From Paraburkholderia acidicola (GTDB taxonomy: Bacteria; Pseudomonadota; Gammaproteobacteria; Burkholderiales; Burkholderiaceae), in the NCBI RefSeq assembly GCF_002362315.1, contig NZ_MTZV01000004.1:434001-498000 (forward strand): a stretch of DNA of 64,000 bases, given 5' to 3'. Both the position numbers and the translations under genes were made by a program. Under the pieces are notes generated by a model. The model saw only the letters and a program-made list of their open reading frames with translations. It was not told where the DNA came from and made no database searches. Of this stretch, positions 17,780 through 26,733 are shown one piece after another (the stretch's first letter is position 1; every line of letters begins with the position of its first letter).

Positions 17780-18211
17780 TCAGGCGAGCACTTCAAGATG
17801 CTTCGCACCAGCGTGCACCGCGCCGACCGCGAGGCGGCGGTCGAACGTGATGAGCGTGCCATCGTGCGCCCGTGCGAGTGCGAGTAGATAGGTATCGGTG
17901 ACCTGGTCGGTCGCCAGCAAGCGGGTCGTATCGACGTGCTGCGAATCAAGCAGGCTCACATCATCAGGCCAGAAACGATGCCCAGGATGCGCGCGTAGCT
18001 GCGCGACCAGCGGCGCGACTGCGGCCGGCGACCCCGTTGTATTCGGATACTTCGGGTTGCCAATGATACGCAGCACACCGTTTTCGGTCAGCGGACACGT
18101 AGCCCACGACGTCTGTCCGACGCGCCCAAACCAAGCATGCGCCGTGTCGTGTTGCACGTGACCCGAGTCGAGCAGTGCGATCAATACATTGACGTCAAGC
18201 AGATAGGTCAT
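17780..18211 (-). CDS. PIN-domain toxin (VapC family)
   Basis: This 143-residue protein is a PIN-domain ribonuclease. The four acidic residues of the metal site are present: Asp6 (YLLDVNVL), Glu43 (PLTENGVL), Asp106 (QVTDTYLL) and Asp124 (ITFDRRL). The start overlaps the stop of the antitoxin gene by one base (TGATG), so translation is coupled. VapC toxins cut specific RNAs such as tRNA or the 23S sarcin-ricin loop; which one applies here cannot be read from the sequence. All catalytic residues are intact. Confidence 0.9.
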   Translation of the reverse strand: MTYLLDVNVLIALLDSGHVQHDTAHAWFGRVGQTSWATCPLTENGVLRIIGNPKYPNTTGSPAAVAPLVAQLRAHPGHRFWPDDVSLLDSQHVDTTRLLATDQVTDTYLLALARAHDGTLITFDRRLAVGAVHAGAKHLEVLA

Positions 18212-18447
18212 CAGGGTGTCTCGTCCCGTAGCTGGTTGACGAGATCGAGCGTAACCGGACGATTGCCGGCCGCCGCCTGCAGCACCGGCAGCCCGTTTCG
18301 CACCGCGGGCGAGGCTAGACCACTAGGCGGCTGCAAGGCGGCCCGGGCAAGTTCCGACAACACACGTCCGATGCTGGAGTGCTCACGCTCCGCACGCGAG
18401 CGCACGACCGCGAGCACGTCGTCATCGATATCGAGAGTGGTACGCAT
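18211..18447 (-). CDS. Ribbon-helix-helix antitoxin of the PIN toxin
   Basis: This 78-residue protein begins with MRTTLDIDDDVLAVVRSRA, a typical beta-strand plus helix start of a ribbon-helix-helix DNA-binding antitoxin. The tail (about residues 40-78) would wrap the toxin. I chose the ATG at 18447 because GGGG lies 6 bases before it; an in-frame ATG 27 bases upstream adds only polar residues. It should neutralise the PIN protein and repress the pair's own promoter in the region 18448-18611. Confidence 0.85.
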   Translation of the reverse strand: MRTTLDIDDDVLAVVRSRAEREHSSIGRVLSELARAALQPPSGLASPAVRNGLPVLQAAAGNRPVTLDLVNQLRDETP

Positions 18448-18611
18448 ATCGGCCCCTTTATCATCACGCATCAAACATCAGATGCGCTATTGTAGCAGCA
18501 TCACTGCCCCGCCGTATAAGCAAGAGTTCAACGCCGATGATCAGGATTCGGACCATCCGTAGAGATTTGAACCGGAGCATCATTCCGACCTGACTTCTTT
18601 AACGAGAAAAA

Positions 18612-19181
18612 ATGAGCACAGCCCTGGAACTCCACCTTGCTCAGGTCGCACAAAAGAATCGATGGAATGCGGTCATTCTGGCTCGCGCGGCACGACTCGG
18701 CTTTGAAGACTGGTGGTTAACCGCAGGCTGTATTGCTCAGTCTGTCTGGAATGTCGCCTGTGATCGGGATATTCACGCAGGCATCCGCGATTACGACCTG
18801 TTCTACTACGATCCGGATACGTCATGGGATGCAGAGAACGACGTTATCTCCGAGGCCGCACGAATATTTTCTGACATCCCTGTTGAAGTTCAGATCCGCA
18901 ATCAAGCTCGCGTGCCGCTGTGGTACGAGAAGAAGTTCGGCATTTCGTTTGGTTCAGTGTATCGGGCTTCGGATGGTATCGATCGATTTCCGTGTGCAAC
19001 GGTTGCTGTCGGAGTCAAGCTCCTCGACGAGAAGCTTGAGGTCTATGCGCCATTTGGCCTGACGTCTCTGTTCGAAGGTGTGCTGAGACCCAATCGCGCA
19101 CTTCCTATACCGGACGTGTACGAAGAAAAGACCCGGCGCTGGCAACGCGAGTGGCCGCATCTTCGGCGGGAGCCTTGGTAG
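18612..19181 (+). CDS. Nucleotidyltransferase-like protein (DUF925/NTP_transf_6)
   Basis: This 189-residue protein matches the DUF925 family of minimal nucleotidyltransferase-fold proteins: WWLTAGCIAQSVWNV near residues 34-48, then IRDYDLFYYDPDTSWDAE at about 58-75 with the acidic metal pair, and VEVQIRNQARVPLWYEKKFG later. The members' substrates are unknown. It stands alone between the toxin-antitoxin promoter region and the GFA gene. The reading frame is intact and of normal length. Confidence 0.8.
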   Translation: MSTALELHLAQVAQKNRWNAVILARAARLGFEDWWLTAGCIAQSVWNVACDRDIHAGIRDYDLFYYDPDTSWDAENDVISEAARIFSDIPVEVQIRNQARVPLWYEKKFGISFGSVYRASDGIDRFPCATVAVGVKLLDEKLEVYAPFGLTSLFEGVLRPNRALPIPDVYEEKTRRWQREWPHLRREPW

Positions 19182-19251
19182 GCAGTCGAGCTTGAGTGGC
19201 CCGCACGACGACCCATAAAATGAAAGAACGCTTTACGGTCTGGAGGAGAAC

Positions 19252-19653
19252 ATGAAAATCACAGGTAACTGCCACTGCGGCACAATCGCCTACGAGGCCG
19301 TCGTCGATCCGCAAAAAGCTAGCCTTTGCCATTGCACCGATTGCCAGACCTTATCGGGCGCACCATTTCGCGCAAGCGTGCCCGCTATGGCCGAAGACTT
19401 TCATCTTCTGCGCGGTCAGCCCAAGATCTACATCAAGACAGCGGCATCTGGTGCGAAACGCGCTCAAGCGTTCTGTGCTGAATGTGGCACACCGATCTAC
19501 GCGTCGGCCGCCGAAAATCCCACTCAATACAATCTGCGGCTAGGCGCGGTAGCGCAGCGCGCGCAGATCCCGGCGCTCAAACAACGATGGTGTGATTCGG
19601 CACTGTCGTGGGCTCAGGACATCACGCCTCTACCAGGATCGCCTCAACAATGA
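19252..19653 (+). CDS. GFA/CENP-V family zinc protein
   Basis: This 133-residue protein of the GFA (glutathione-dependent formaldehyde-activating) fold has the full zinc-binding set: CHC at Cys7/Cys9, CHCTDC at Cys26/Cys28/Cys31, and CAEC at Cys75/Cys78. GTPIYA completes the fold. Ribosome site GGAGGAG is well placed. Only some family members act on formaldehyde adducts, so the reaction is unproven. It is convergent with the sugar operon's last gene, 22 bases apart. Confidence 0.87.
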   Translation: MKITGNCHCGTIAYEAVVDPQKASLCHCTDCQTLSGAPFRASVPAMAEDFHLLRGQPKIYIKTAASGAKRAQAFCAECGTPIYASAAENPTQYNLRLGAVAQRAQIPALKQRWCDSALSWAQDITPLPGSPQQ

Positions 19654-19675
19654 AGCGCGCCTGAGGATCAATTCA

Positions 19676-20272
19676 TCATTCCAGATTCGTATGCCGCGCA
19701 CGCATGGACGCCTCATCAACCTCGAGACGGCCCGCAAGCTGCGCAACGATGTACTCGCATAGCAGGAACAGACCACCTTCATACGCGCTGCCCATCGGAA
19801 GCGCCAGTGGTCCCGACGTATGCGCCACCGGACGAGCCATCGTCCGGGCAGGCAAAAGAATCGTTAGGTCCGCGCAATGCCGCAACGGTGCATCAGGTTC
19901 CGCGGTGAACAGTACAGTCTTCGCGCCTGCGGTCTGTGCGATCCGCATCAAAGCAGCGACGGTGTCGAAGTGCCCAGGGCCGGCGCTCGCGATGAAGAGA
20001 TCCCCGCCTCCTACGGCAGGTAACGCCATGTCGCCAACGGGCGTCGCGCGCAGCCCCAGATGAAAAAGCCGCATGCTGAACGCCCGCATCATGAGCCCTT
20101 CCCTGCCGAGTCCATGGAGCGCGATAACGCCCGCCTGCGCGAGCAAACCGCACAACGCATCGATGTCCTCCACCGCGACTGCGCCGACGACAGCCTGCAA
20201 TTCACGGCACGCGTCCTCGGCCCATTCCGGTAGATCGACGGCAGGAACCTGACCGGTAGCACTGTTCTTCAT
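19676..20272 (-). CDS. SIS-domain sugar isomerase, HxlB-like
   Basis: This 198-residue SIS-domain protein resembles 6-phospho-3-hexuloisomerase (HxlB). It has GVIALHGLGREGLMMRAFSMRLFHLGL near the start of the fold, GGGDLFIASAGPGHFDTVAALMRIA in the middle, and PMGSAYEGGLFLLCEYIVAQL then MRARHTNLE at the end, the last being an HxlB hallmark. It would interconvert a keto-sugar phosphate and an aldo- or other keto-sugar phosphate. It is the last gene of the sugar operon, 49 bases after the kinase. The true substrate is likely the phosphorylated product of that kinase. Confidence 0.8.
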   Translation of the reverse strand: MKNSATGQVPAVDLPEWAEDACRELQAVVGAVAVEDIDALCGLLAQAGVIALHGLGREGLMMRAFSMRLFHLGLRATPVGDMALPAVGGGDLFIASAGPGHFDTVAALMRIAQTAGAKTVLFTAEPDAPLRHCADLTILLPARTMARPVAHTSGPLALPMGSAYEGGLFLLCEYIVAQLAGRLEVDEASMRARHTNLE

Positions 20273-20321
20273 GGTGTCCGCCTCTGAAGGCCAGGAATTA
20301 AACGCAAGCGATCGCGCTCTA

Positions 20322-20939
20322 CTAAGCCAACGGAAATACCAGATCCGCCCGCGCCCGCGTCGACTCGATCAGCACCGCGTTAACCTCGTCAGTCTGTTGA
20401 ACCCAGTTTCTCGCCGCAACTTCATCGCGGCCAAACCGCATATGGCGCTCAACCAGTCGTTGCCTGCGCAATTCCGGATCGACATCGACATACCACGCCT
20501 CATCGAGCAACGGCCGAACGTCCTTCCAGTGACCGCGATCGAGCAACAGATAGTTGCCTTCGGTAATCACGAGCGGCGTGTCTGGCATAACAGGAATCGC
20601 GCCCGCGATCGGTTCTTCGATCTCGCGGCGAAACGTGGGCGCGTAAATCACTTCGCCGGAACGCTGCGCGCGCAGGCGGCCCAGCAGCGCGACGTAACCC
20701 GCGCTGTCGAACGTATCTTCTGCACCCTTACGGGCAGCGCGGCCAAGACGTTCAAGTTCGACGTTCGCAAGATGAAACCCATCCATCGGCACGATAACCG
20801 CGCGATCCGAAAAAGCTTCGAGTATCGCCTGCGCCACCGTCGATTTGCCGGCGCCCGGCGCACCGACCAGCCCAAGAATACGGCGCTTACCGTCGGCGAT
20901 AAGCTGCTCCAGCCTTTCAATAAAGCGATCTTCGATCAT
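20322..20939 (-). CDS. P-loop sugar/nucleoside kinase (FrcK/uridine kinase-like)
   Basis: This 205-residue P-loop kinase has Walker A GAPGAGKS at residues 26-33, PMDGFHL (about 51-57) as the acceptor-site aspartate region, and VITEGNYLLLD as the Walker-B-like strand. These are shared with the uridine kinase/pantothenate kinase family and with FrcK, which is encoded in rhizobial fructose ABC operons. It most likely phosphorylates the imported or epimerised sugar. The gene follows the epimerase by 41 bases. The start ATG lacks a strong ribosome site. Confidence 0.82.
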   Translation of the reverse strand: MIEDRFIERLEQLIADGKRRILGLVGAPGAGKSTVAQAILEAFSDRAVIVPMDGFHLANVELERLGRAARKGAEDTFDSAGYVALLGRLRAQRSGEVIYAPTFRREIEEPIAGAIPVMPDTPLVITEGNYLLLDRGHWKDVRPLLDEAWYVDVDPELRRQRLVERHMRFGRDEVAARNWVQQTDEVNAVLIESTRARADLVFPLA

Positions 20940-20980
20940 CGAGACAATGAGGTGTCGTGTTGAAAAAACGGCGCATCGTC

Positions 20981-21856
20981 CTAATGATGCGCCCTCGCCT
21001 TAGCCGCCGCGTTCACGCCGCCAGCGATAAACGCCCGTGCATGCGTGGCCAGATCCATGCCGTCGTCCCACAGGTTCCGCCAGATCGCCAGCGCGTTGGA
21101 CAACTGCTCGTTCACGACGCTCGATGAAAAACTCTCGAACGTGATCACGCCCTGGTAGTCGATCATCGCGAGCGCATGGAAAAACTGCGCAAAGTCGATG
21201 GTACCCGAACCCAGATAGCCACGGTTGCTCTCGCCGATATGGACGTAGCCCAGGCGTTTTCCGCACGCGAGGACCGGTTGCATGAAATCGGATTCTTCGA
21301 TGTTCATGTGATAGGTGTCGAGATGCACGACGACGTTTGGTGCGCCAACGTCATCGAGCATCGCGAGCGCTTGCGACGCGGTGTTCAGCAGATTGCTCTC
21401 GTAGCGGTTCACCACTTCGAGACCCAGCGTGACGTTTCTCTTGTGCGCAAAGTCCGCCACGCGCTTTAGCGCATCGACCGCGTTGCGACGCCCTTGTGCG
21501 GTAAGCGGTGCGGAATACTTCCCCATCGCACCGTACAAAATTCCGCCGAAGTAATTGCCGCCAAGTTCGGCGGTAATGCTGATGCCTTCTTCGAGCAACG
21601 ACAGTCCACGTGCAACGGAAGCGGGATCGTCGCTGGATACATCGGCATCGAAAGTCAGGCCGCGCGAGCAGCCAAGCTGCAGACCGTGCTCCTGCAACAA
21701 GTCACGCGTAAGCGCCAGGTCCATGACCTTCGGTCCATGTAAAGACAGTTCGACGAGGTCGAACCCTGCGGCTTTAGTCTGGCTGATCACCTTGCGAGTC
21801 GACTCCGGCGTCAGATCGCCGGACCATACCAATGCGTGCACGCCTAGCTTGTTCAT
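20981..21856 (-). CDS. Sugar 3-epimerase family protein (TIM barrel)
   Basis: This 291-residue TIM-barrel protein is of the D-tagatose/D-allulose 3-epimerase group. The four metal residues are visible at Glu147 (GLEVVNRYE), Asp180 (HLDTYHMNIEE), His206 (YVHIGES) and Glu241 (ITFESFSS). The phrase HLDTYHMNIEE is typical of ketose 3-epimerases. I chose the ATG at 21856 because AGGAGG precedes it; its ATGA overlaps the stop of the permease by 4 bases. It should act on a free ketose before phosphorylation. Hydroxypyruvate isomerase and xylose isomerase-like inositol enzymes are less likely alternatives. Confidence 0.85.
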   Translation of the reverse strand: MNKLGVHALVWSGDLTPESTRKVISQTKAAGFDLVELSLHGPKVMDLALTRDLLQEHGLQLGCSRGLTFDADVSSDDPASVARGLSLLEEGISITAELGGNYFGGILYGAMGKYSAPLTAQGRRNAVDALKRVADFAHKRNVTLGLEVVNRYESNLLNTASQALAMLDDVGAPNVVVHLDTYHMNIEESDFMQPVLACGKRLGYVHIGESNRGYLGSGTIDFAQFFHALAMIDYQGVITFESFSSSVVNEQLSNALAIWRNLWDDGMDLATHARAFIAGGVNAAAKARAHH

Positions 21857-22884
21857 TGAGTCTTTCCTCCTGATGCGGTCACGCGTCGGCGGACCATGGA
21901 CTGAATAGAGCCGTGCGCCCACGCCCAACGGATGAGCATCACGGCAAGCAAAAACACACCCCACAGGGCCGTCGCAAGATGCTGACTCGCGCCAAGCAGA
22001 TTGAGGCCAGAGGCGATCGCCTGCAGGATGACCAGCGCAATCACTACCGGCACGACACGCCCGAAGCCGCCGAACGGATCCACGCGCCCGAGAAAACAGG
22101 CGAGCACGGAGATCAGCAGGAACGCTTCGCCATGACCGACCCGCACCGAGTTGAAACTACCGAGCATCACCACACCGGCGACGCCGCACATCAGTCCCGA
22201 GAGCATGTAAATGCGGGTGACGGCGCGCGTCGTTGCAATACCCGAGTAGCGGGTTGCCTCGAGATTCGAGCCGATCATCCGCGTAGCGAAGCCGAGACGG
22301 GTGCGCGTCATGACGACGTGCCAGAGCGCTGCGCAACCGGCGAAGATCCACAACGGCACCGGGACGCCGAGCAACAGCCCATTGCCTAGCGACAGCACGA
22401 ACGGCGGAAAACCTGAAATATCTCCACCGTGTGTGAGAAATTCACCGAGGCCGCGCAGGAAAATCATCATCGACAGCGAGACGAGAATTGGACTCGCGCC
22501 GGTCCGCGCGATGATCGCGCCCATCACCCATCCGGAAGCGGCACCGGTTGCGAGCGCAGCGGCGATACCGAGCGCGATGGTGCCCGCGCCCGCATCCACG
22601 CCACCATACGAATGCAGCACCCACGCCATCGCCAGGCCAGCGATATTGGCGGTAAAGGTCACCGCAAGATTGAAGCCACCGGAAACGAGCGGCATCAACA
22701 TCGCCAGCGTAAATAACCCAAGTTCCGGCAACTGAAAGGCCACCGACGTGAACGTATCGACAGAGAAAAAGCGCGGCGAGGCATAGCTCATTGCCGCAAT
22801 GACGAAGACGAGAAAGCCAAGCAGACCGACAATGTCCGCGGGTACGTGCGGCACGAAGGAGCGTCGCGATGAAGAGGTACTCAT
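21853..22884 (-). CDS. Sugar ABC transporter permease (RbsC-like), second
   Basis: This 343-residue inner-membrane permease of the RbsC/XylH family has about 8-10 hydrophobic segments. The family core is seen in ISGFPPFVLSLGNGLLLGVPVPLWIF, RIYMLSGLMCGVAGVVMLGSFNSV and VLACFLGRVDPFGGFGRV. It should pair with the permease at 22881 as a heterodimer. It overlaps both neighbours by 4 bases. In the family's usual coupling segment the commonly seen G-x-x-xGGxG is partly altered (GRVDPFGGFG). Confidence 0.88.
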   Translation of the reverse strand: MSTSSSRRSFVPHVPADIVGLLGFLVFVIAAMSYASPRFFSVDTFTSVAFQLPELGLFTLAMLMPLVSGGFNLAVTFTANIAGLAMAWVLHSYGGVDAGAGTIALGIAAALATGAASGWVMGAIIARTGASPILVSLSMMIFLRGLGEFLTHGGDISGFPPFVLSLGNGLLLGVPVPLWIFAGCAALWHVVMTRTRLGFATRMIGSNLEATRYSGIATTRAVTRIYMLSGLMCGVAGVVMLGSFNSVRVGHGEAFLLISVLACFLGRVDPFGGFGRVVPVVIALVILQAIASGLNLLGASQHLATALWGVFLLAVMLIRWAWAHGSIQSMVRRRVTASGGKTQ

Positions 22885-23894
22885 GACGACGCCTTTGCAC
22901 GTGGCGACATGAACCGCGATCCCGCGAGCTTCGCAAAACCGTCGCTCGACAAGGTGATCGCAATCAGGATGATCGCGCCGATGATCATCTTGAACGCGTA
23001 AGGCGAGATGCCGAGCAGGTTGAGCCCATTCGCGGTGATGGCGGTCAGCAGAATGCCGAGGATGGCACCGAGGATCGTGCCTCGACCGCCGCCCAGTCGT
23101 GCTCCACCGAGCACTACCGCTGCGAGCACCTCGAGTTCACGTCCGTAGAGCGCGTTGGGCACGACCTCCTGTACGTAGTGAGCCTGCATCAGTCCCGCGA
23201 CGCCGGCCATCATGCCGAGCCAGCCGAACGCCACGTAATGCATCGTGCCGAGATTGATACCGACACGGCGCGCGGCCTCCGGGTTGTCGCCCATCGCGTA
23301 GAGTTGCCGCCCCGTGGTCGTGCGTCGAAGTAGAAACCAGGTTGCCGAGACCATCACGGCCATCACGGCGACAGGCAACGCGAGGTCCGCCACACCGCTT
23401 GCGGTCTTCACCTGCACGAGTGAAACGCGGTTCATCCACCAGTCGGGCAGATCGTAGATCGACACGCCACCGGTGACGAACATCAAGCCGCCGAAGAATA
23501 TATTGAAGGTAGCAATCGTCACCACGATCGAAACGATACGAAAGCGATAGATGAAGGTGGCGTTGATCGCGCCCAGCAGAAATCCAAAGCCGGCAGCCGC
23601 AACAAAACCGGTCGCCCAGTTACCACCACCGAGATGCATGACTGTCAACGCCGTGAGGTACTGAACCACCGACGCGCCCACCGCAAACGAAATATCGATC
23701 CCGCCGGCGATCAACACCACCAGCAGCCCAACGGCGAAGATCAGATTGACCGAACTCTGGTTGAGCAGATCGAACAGGTTCGGCAACGTAAGGAAGGTCG
23801 TCGTTGAAACGCTGAGACCGATCGCCATGACGGCGATGACGAGAATCAGCAGGGCTTCGGTTGAGCCGATTCCCCATTTGCGCAAATCAGGCAT
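22881..23894 (-). CDS. Sugar ABC transporter permease (RbsC-like), first
   Basis: This 337-residue inner-membrane permease of the RbsC family has GGIDISFAVGASVVQYLTAL near residue 65 and the conserved GDNPEAARRVGINL and VLGGARLGGGRGTILGAILG segments, which contact the ATPase. The ATG at 23894 overlaps the ATPase gene by 8 bases; longer upstream in-frame starts are only overlap with that gene. It forms a two-permease channel with the next gene. Confidence 0.9.
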   Translation of the reverse strand: MPDLRKWGIGSTEALLILVIAVMAIGLSVSTTTFLTLPNLFDLLNQSSVNLIFAVGLLVVLIAGGIDISFAVGASVVQYLTALTVMHLGGGNWATGFVAAAGFGFLLGAINATFIYRFRIVSIVVTIATFNIFFGGLMFVTGGVSIYDLPDWWMNRVSLVQVKTASGVADLALPVAVMAVMVSATWFLLRRTTTGRQLYAMGDNPEAARRVGINLGTMHYVAFGWLGMMAGVAGLMQAHYVQEVVPNALYGRELEVLAAVVLGGARLGGGRGTILGAILGILLTAITANGLNLLGISPYAFKMIIGAIILIAITLSSDGFAKLAGSRFMSPRAKASS

Positions 23895-25464
23895 GGACGT
23901 CTCGCTCGATCTGATCGATGGTCGTGGCACCGGGCACGTACTCCGCGACGATCTGGCCATTGCGCATATGCAGAACACGATCGGCGTTGAAATAGACTTC
24001 GGGGATCTCGTCGGAGATCAGCAGGATGGCCATGCCCTGTTCCGCAAGCTGGTGAATGATCGCGAAGATGCCGGCCCGCGCGCCCACGTCCACACCGACT
24101 GTCGGTGAGTCGAGGATCAGTAGCTCTGGGTTGGTCGCGAGCCACTTGGCGAGTACTACGCGCTGCTGGTTGCCGCCGGAAAGAGTCGATACCGCGTCGT
24201 CCGGCTTACCGATCTTGATCGCTAGCCGTTCGATCCAGCCGCGAATCAGTTCGTCGCGTTTGCGTAGTGCGATCAGATGCGTGGCATCGAGCAGGTCATC
24301 CAGTACTGCAGCCACGGTGTTGTCGCCGATCGATTGCTGCTGCACGAGACCGAGCTGCAGACGATCTTCGGAAACATAGGCAATGCCTTCGCGAATTGCA
24401 TCGCGGTTCGAGCGCAGCGATAACGGCTTTCCGTCGAGGCGGATCGTGCCCGCATCGGGCCGCGTCATACCGAACAGCGACAGCGCGAGTTCCGTGCGCC
24501 CTGCGCCGAGGCGACCCGTCAAGCCAACGATCTCGCCTCGCTTTACGTCGAATGACACGGAGTCGTATTCGTCACGCCGCGACAGATTTTCGACCCGCAA
24601 TACGACCGGCGCCGCCGATAGATCCGTCGTACGTACCGCGTAGTCGAAGGTGCGGCCGGTCATCAGTTCCGTCAGCCGCGTTTGTGTCATGCCGTCCGTC
24701 GGGAACGTGCCGACGTAACGGCCATCGCGCAGCACCGTCACGCGCGTACAGACATCGAGCACTTCTGCGAGCCGGTGACTGACGAACACGACAGCAATAC
24801 CGTCGGCGGAGAGACGCCGGACGATCTTGAGCAGCGCTTCCGTCTCGGCGTGACTCAGCGATGCGGTGGGTTCGTCCATGAAGACCAACCGTGCATCGGC
24901 AACGAGTGCGCGGGCGATCGCCACAACCTGGCGCTGCGCAATCGACAGCGAGCGCACCGACCGGTTAAGCGCGATATCGACACCTAATCGCTCGAGGATG
25001 CGGCGCGCCGCAATCTTCATCCGGCCGTAGTTGACGAGGCGCGGACGTGGACCGAGGTTCTGTTCGAAGGCGATATTCTCGGCAACCGTCATTTCGGGAA
25101 ACAGCGCAAGGTCCTGCCAGATCACCTGAATGCCTAGGTCTCGTGCCTTTGCCGGGTCCAGTCCTTCAATCGATTGCCCATCCATCAGCATCACGGCGTC
25201 GGCTTCCGGTTGATAGACACCGCTGATCACCTTGATCAGCGTGCTCTTGCCGCAACCGTTTTCTCCGGCGAGGCACAGCACCTCGCCGGGCATCACGTCG
25301 AACTTCACGGCCTGCAGCGCTTTCACGCCGCCGAAGAGCTTCGAAATATTTTCGAGCTTGAGCAACGCGGTGCCTTCAGCATGATCCGTGTCGACCACCG
25401 CGGGTACGTCGCTCGCATGACCTCGCCCAGACGAGCGAGGTGCCGTAGAAGCTGTGGGGTTCAT
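23887..25464 (-). CDS. Sugar ABC transporter ATP-binding protein, two ABC domains
   Basis: This protein of about 525 residues has two fused ABC modules as in RbsA. Module 1 has Walker A GENGCGKST, signature LSIAQRQ and Walker B LVFMDEPT. Module 2 has a degenerate Walker A (GRLGAGRTE), signature LSGGNQQRV and Walker B LLILDSPTVGVDVGA, where the usual catalytic Glu is Ser. One active and one weak site is common in this group, but the Ser in module 2 is worth noting. The ATG at 25464 is preferred over a TTG at 25494 that overlaps the binding-protein stop. It powers sugar import with the two permeases. Confidence 0.9.
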   Translation of the reverse strand: MNPTASTAPRSSGRGHASDVPAVVDTDHAEGTALLKLENISKLFGGVKALQAVKFDVMPGEVLCLAGENGCGKSTLIKVISGVYQPEADAVMLMDGQSIEGLDPAKARDLGIQVIWQDLALFPEMTVAENIAFEQNLGPRPRLVNYGRMKIAARRILERLGVDIALNRSVRSLSIAQRQVVAIARALVADARLVFMDEPTASLSHAETEALLKIVRRLSADGIAVVFVSHRLAEVLDVCTRVTVLRDGRYVGTFPTDGMTQTRLTELMTGRTFDYAVRTTDLSAAPVVLRVENLSRRDEYDSVSFDVKRGEIVGLTGRLGAGRTELALSLFGMTRPDAGTIRLDGKPLSLRSNRDAIREGIAYVSEDRLQLGLVQQQSIGDNTVAAVLDDLLDATHLIALRKRDELIRGWIERLAIKIGKPDDAVSTLSGGNQQRVVLAKWLATNPELLILDSPTVGVDVGARAGIFAIIHQLAEQGMAILLISDEIPEVYFNADRVLHMRNGQIVAEYVPGATTIDQIERDVHA

Positions 25465-25490
25465 CGATTGATTCCGCTGCGGCGACCCGA

Positions 25491-26492
25491 TCAAAGGCCC
25501 GATTTGGCGAGTGCGTCGATGGTGTTCGCGTTGAGTTCCACCAGTTGATCGACGATCAGGTTATGACCATCGGGATGGACAACGCCGAGACCTGGGATCG
25601 TCATACCGTCCTTGATCGGTTGCCCTTTCGCGACCATCACGCCCAACGTCACGAACACCTCACCGGCCAGCTCGGGGTTCCACATAAAGCCGCCCGTCAG
25701 GGTCCCGTCGTGTACGAGACGCTTGCCCTGCCCCGGCGAGAACGGCCCGAGCACGACGATCTTTCCTTGCTGGTGGTTTTCTGCCACTGCACGCGCAGCA
25801 CCAATCGGACCCTGGCTGCCGAAGGCAAGGAAGCCCTTCAGGTTGGGATGGGCCCGCATCAGATCGAGTGCGGTCTTGCGCGATGCGTCGACATCTTCGG
25901 CAACGCCATAGCGGTCGCCGACCGGTTTCATGTCGGGATAGTTAGCCTTGAGATACGCAATCGCGGCATCGGCCCATGCGTTGTGCAACGGCACCGTGAG
26001 CGAGCCGACAAAGACTGCGTACTCGCCCTTGCCTCCCAGCGCGGTAGCCAGACGCTTGCCATACGCTTCTCCGAAGCCCTTGACCGACGCCAGTTCGAAA
26101 TCCCAGTCGGTGTTCTGCTGCTTCGGAGACTCGTGTGTGATGACCTTGATGCCGGCTGCACGGGCGCGTTGCAAGACTGGCTCGAGTACCTGCGCATCGT
26201 TAGGCACCACGCCGATCACGTCGACGTGTTGCGCGATCAGATCCTGGATGGCCCGCACCTGCAGCGCCGGGTCCGCACTGGTCGGCCCCACCATGAAGGC
26301 TTTGACGCCGAGTTGATCGGCGCGCTTCTTGATCCCCGCTTCCATCGCGTTGAACCATGGAATGCCGCCGATCTTGACGACGATGCCGATGACCGGGTGA
26401 TCGGGCGACGCGCTTGCCACGCCGGTGCTTAACGCAAATGCCGTAAATGCAACGACGCCTGCGCACAGAATGCGCACGAAATTCTTTGACAT
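25491..26492 (-). CDS. Sugar ABC transporter substrate-binding protein
   Basis: This 333-residue periplasmic protein of the RbsB/RhaS-like family has a signal peptide (residues 1-28, ending ASAS). VIGIVVKIGGIPWFNAMEAGIKKRADQLG is the usual first strand-helix and IQDLIAQHVDVIGVVPND the hinge-side helix. It is the first gene of the seven-gene operon, directly downstream of the operator region facing the LacI gene. The presence of a ketose epimerase, kinase and isomerase in the same transcript suggests a ketohexose or rare-sugar ligand. Confidence 0.9.
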   Translation of the reverse strand: MSKNFVRILCAGVVAFTAFALSTGVASASPDHPVIGIVVKIGGIPWFNAMEAGIKKRADQLGVKAFMVGPTSADPALQVRAIQDLIAQHVDVIGVVPNDAQVLEPVLQRARAAGIKVITHESPKQQNTDWDFELASVKGFGEAYGKRLATALGGKGEYAVFVGSLTVPLHNAWADAAIAYLKANYPDMKPVGDRYGVAEDVDASRKTALDLMRAHPNLKGFLAFGSQGPIGAARAVAENHQQGKIVVLGPFSPGQGKRLVHDGTLTGGFMWNPELAGEVFVTLGVMVAKGQPIKDGMTIPGLGVVHPDGHNLIVDQLVELNANTIDALAKSGL

Positions 26493-26584
26493 GTCTCCTC
26501 CGCTGGACCACGGGCCACGGATTACGCCCGCCGGTGGTCCAAGTAGGGGTTATGAAAACGTACGGTCAGCTCGTTGCTGTAAAC

Positions 26585-26604
26585 TTGCTGAATCCATTCA
26601 GCAA
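26585..26604. promoter_or_regulatory. LacI-type operator, perfect palindrome
   Basis: TTGCTGAATCCATTCAGCAA has perfect 8-base arms around TCCA. It lies between the divergent binding-protein gene and the LacI gene, as expected for the local repressor. Confidence 0.7.
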
Positions 26605-26618
26605 TCGGCTGAAGTGCA

Positions 26619-26636
26619 TGCTGTATCCATTCAGCA
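26619..26636. promoter_or_regulatory. Second LacI-type operator, imperfect
   Basis: TGCTGTATCCATTCAGCA repeats the first operator with one changed base in the left arm. The centres of the two sites are 33 bases apart, about three helical turns, so two repressor dimers would sit on one face. Confidence 0.6.
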
Positions 26637-26733
26637 CCTACGTCAACTAGGTGAATACCCGAAATGGATTGATCCGGCAGAAGCGCTACCGTCTGCCGGA
26701 CAAGAACGAGATTGACCTTTGGAGTGAACGCCG

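Noticed and set aside
25545..26432. 295-residue plus-strand frame opposite the sugar-binding protein
   Set aside because: It lacks a ribosome site and any domain; the minus-strand gene has a signal peptide and family motifs.
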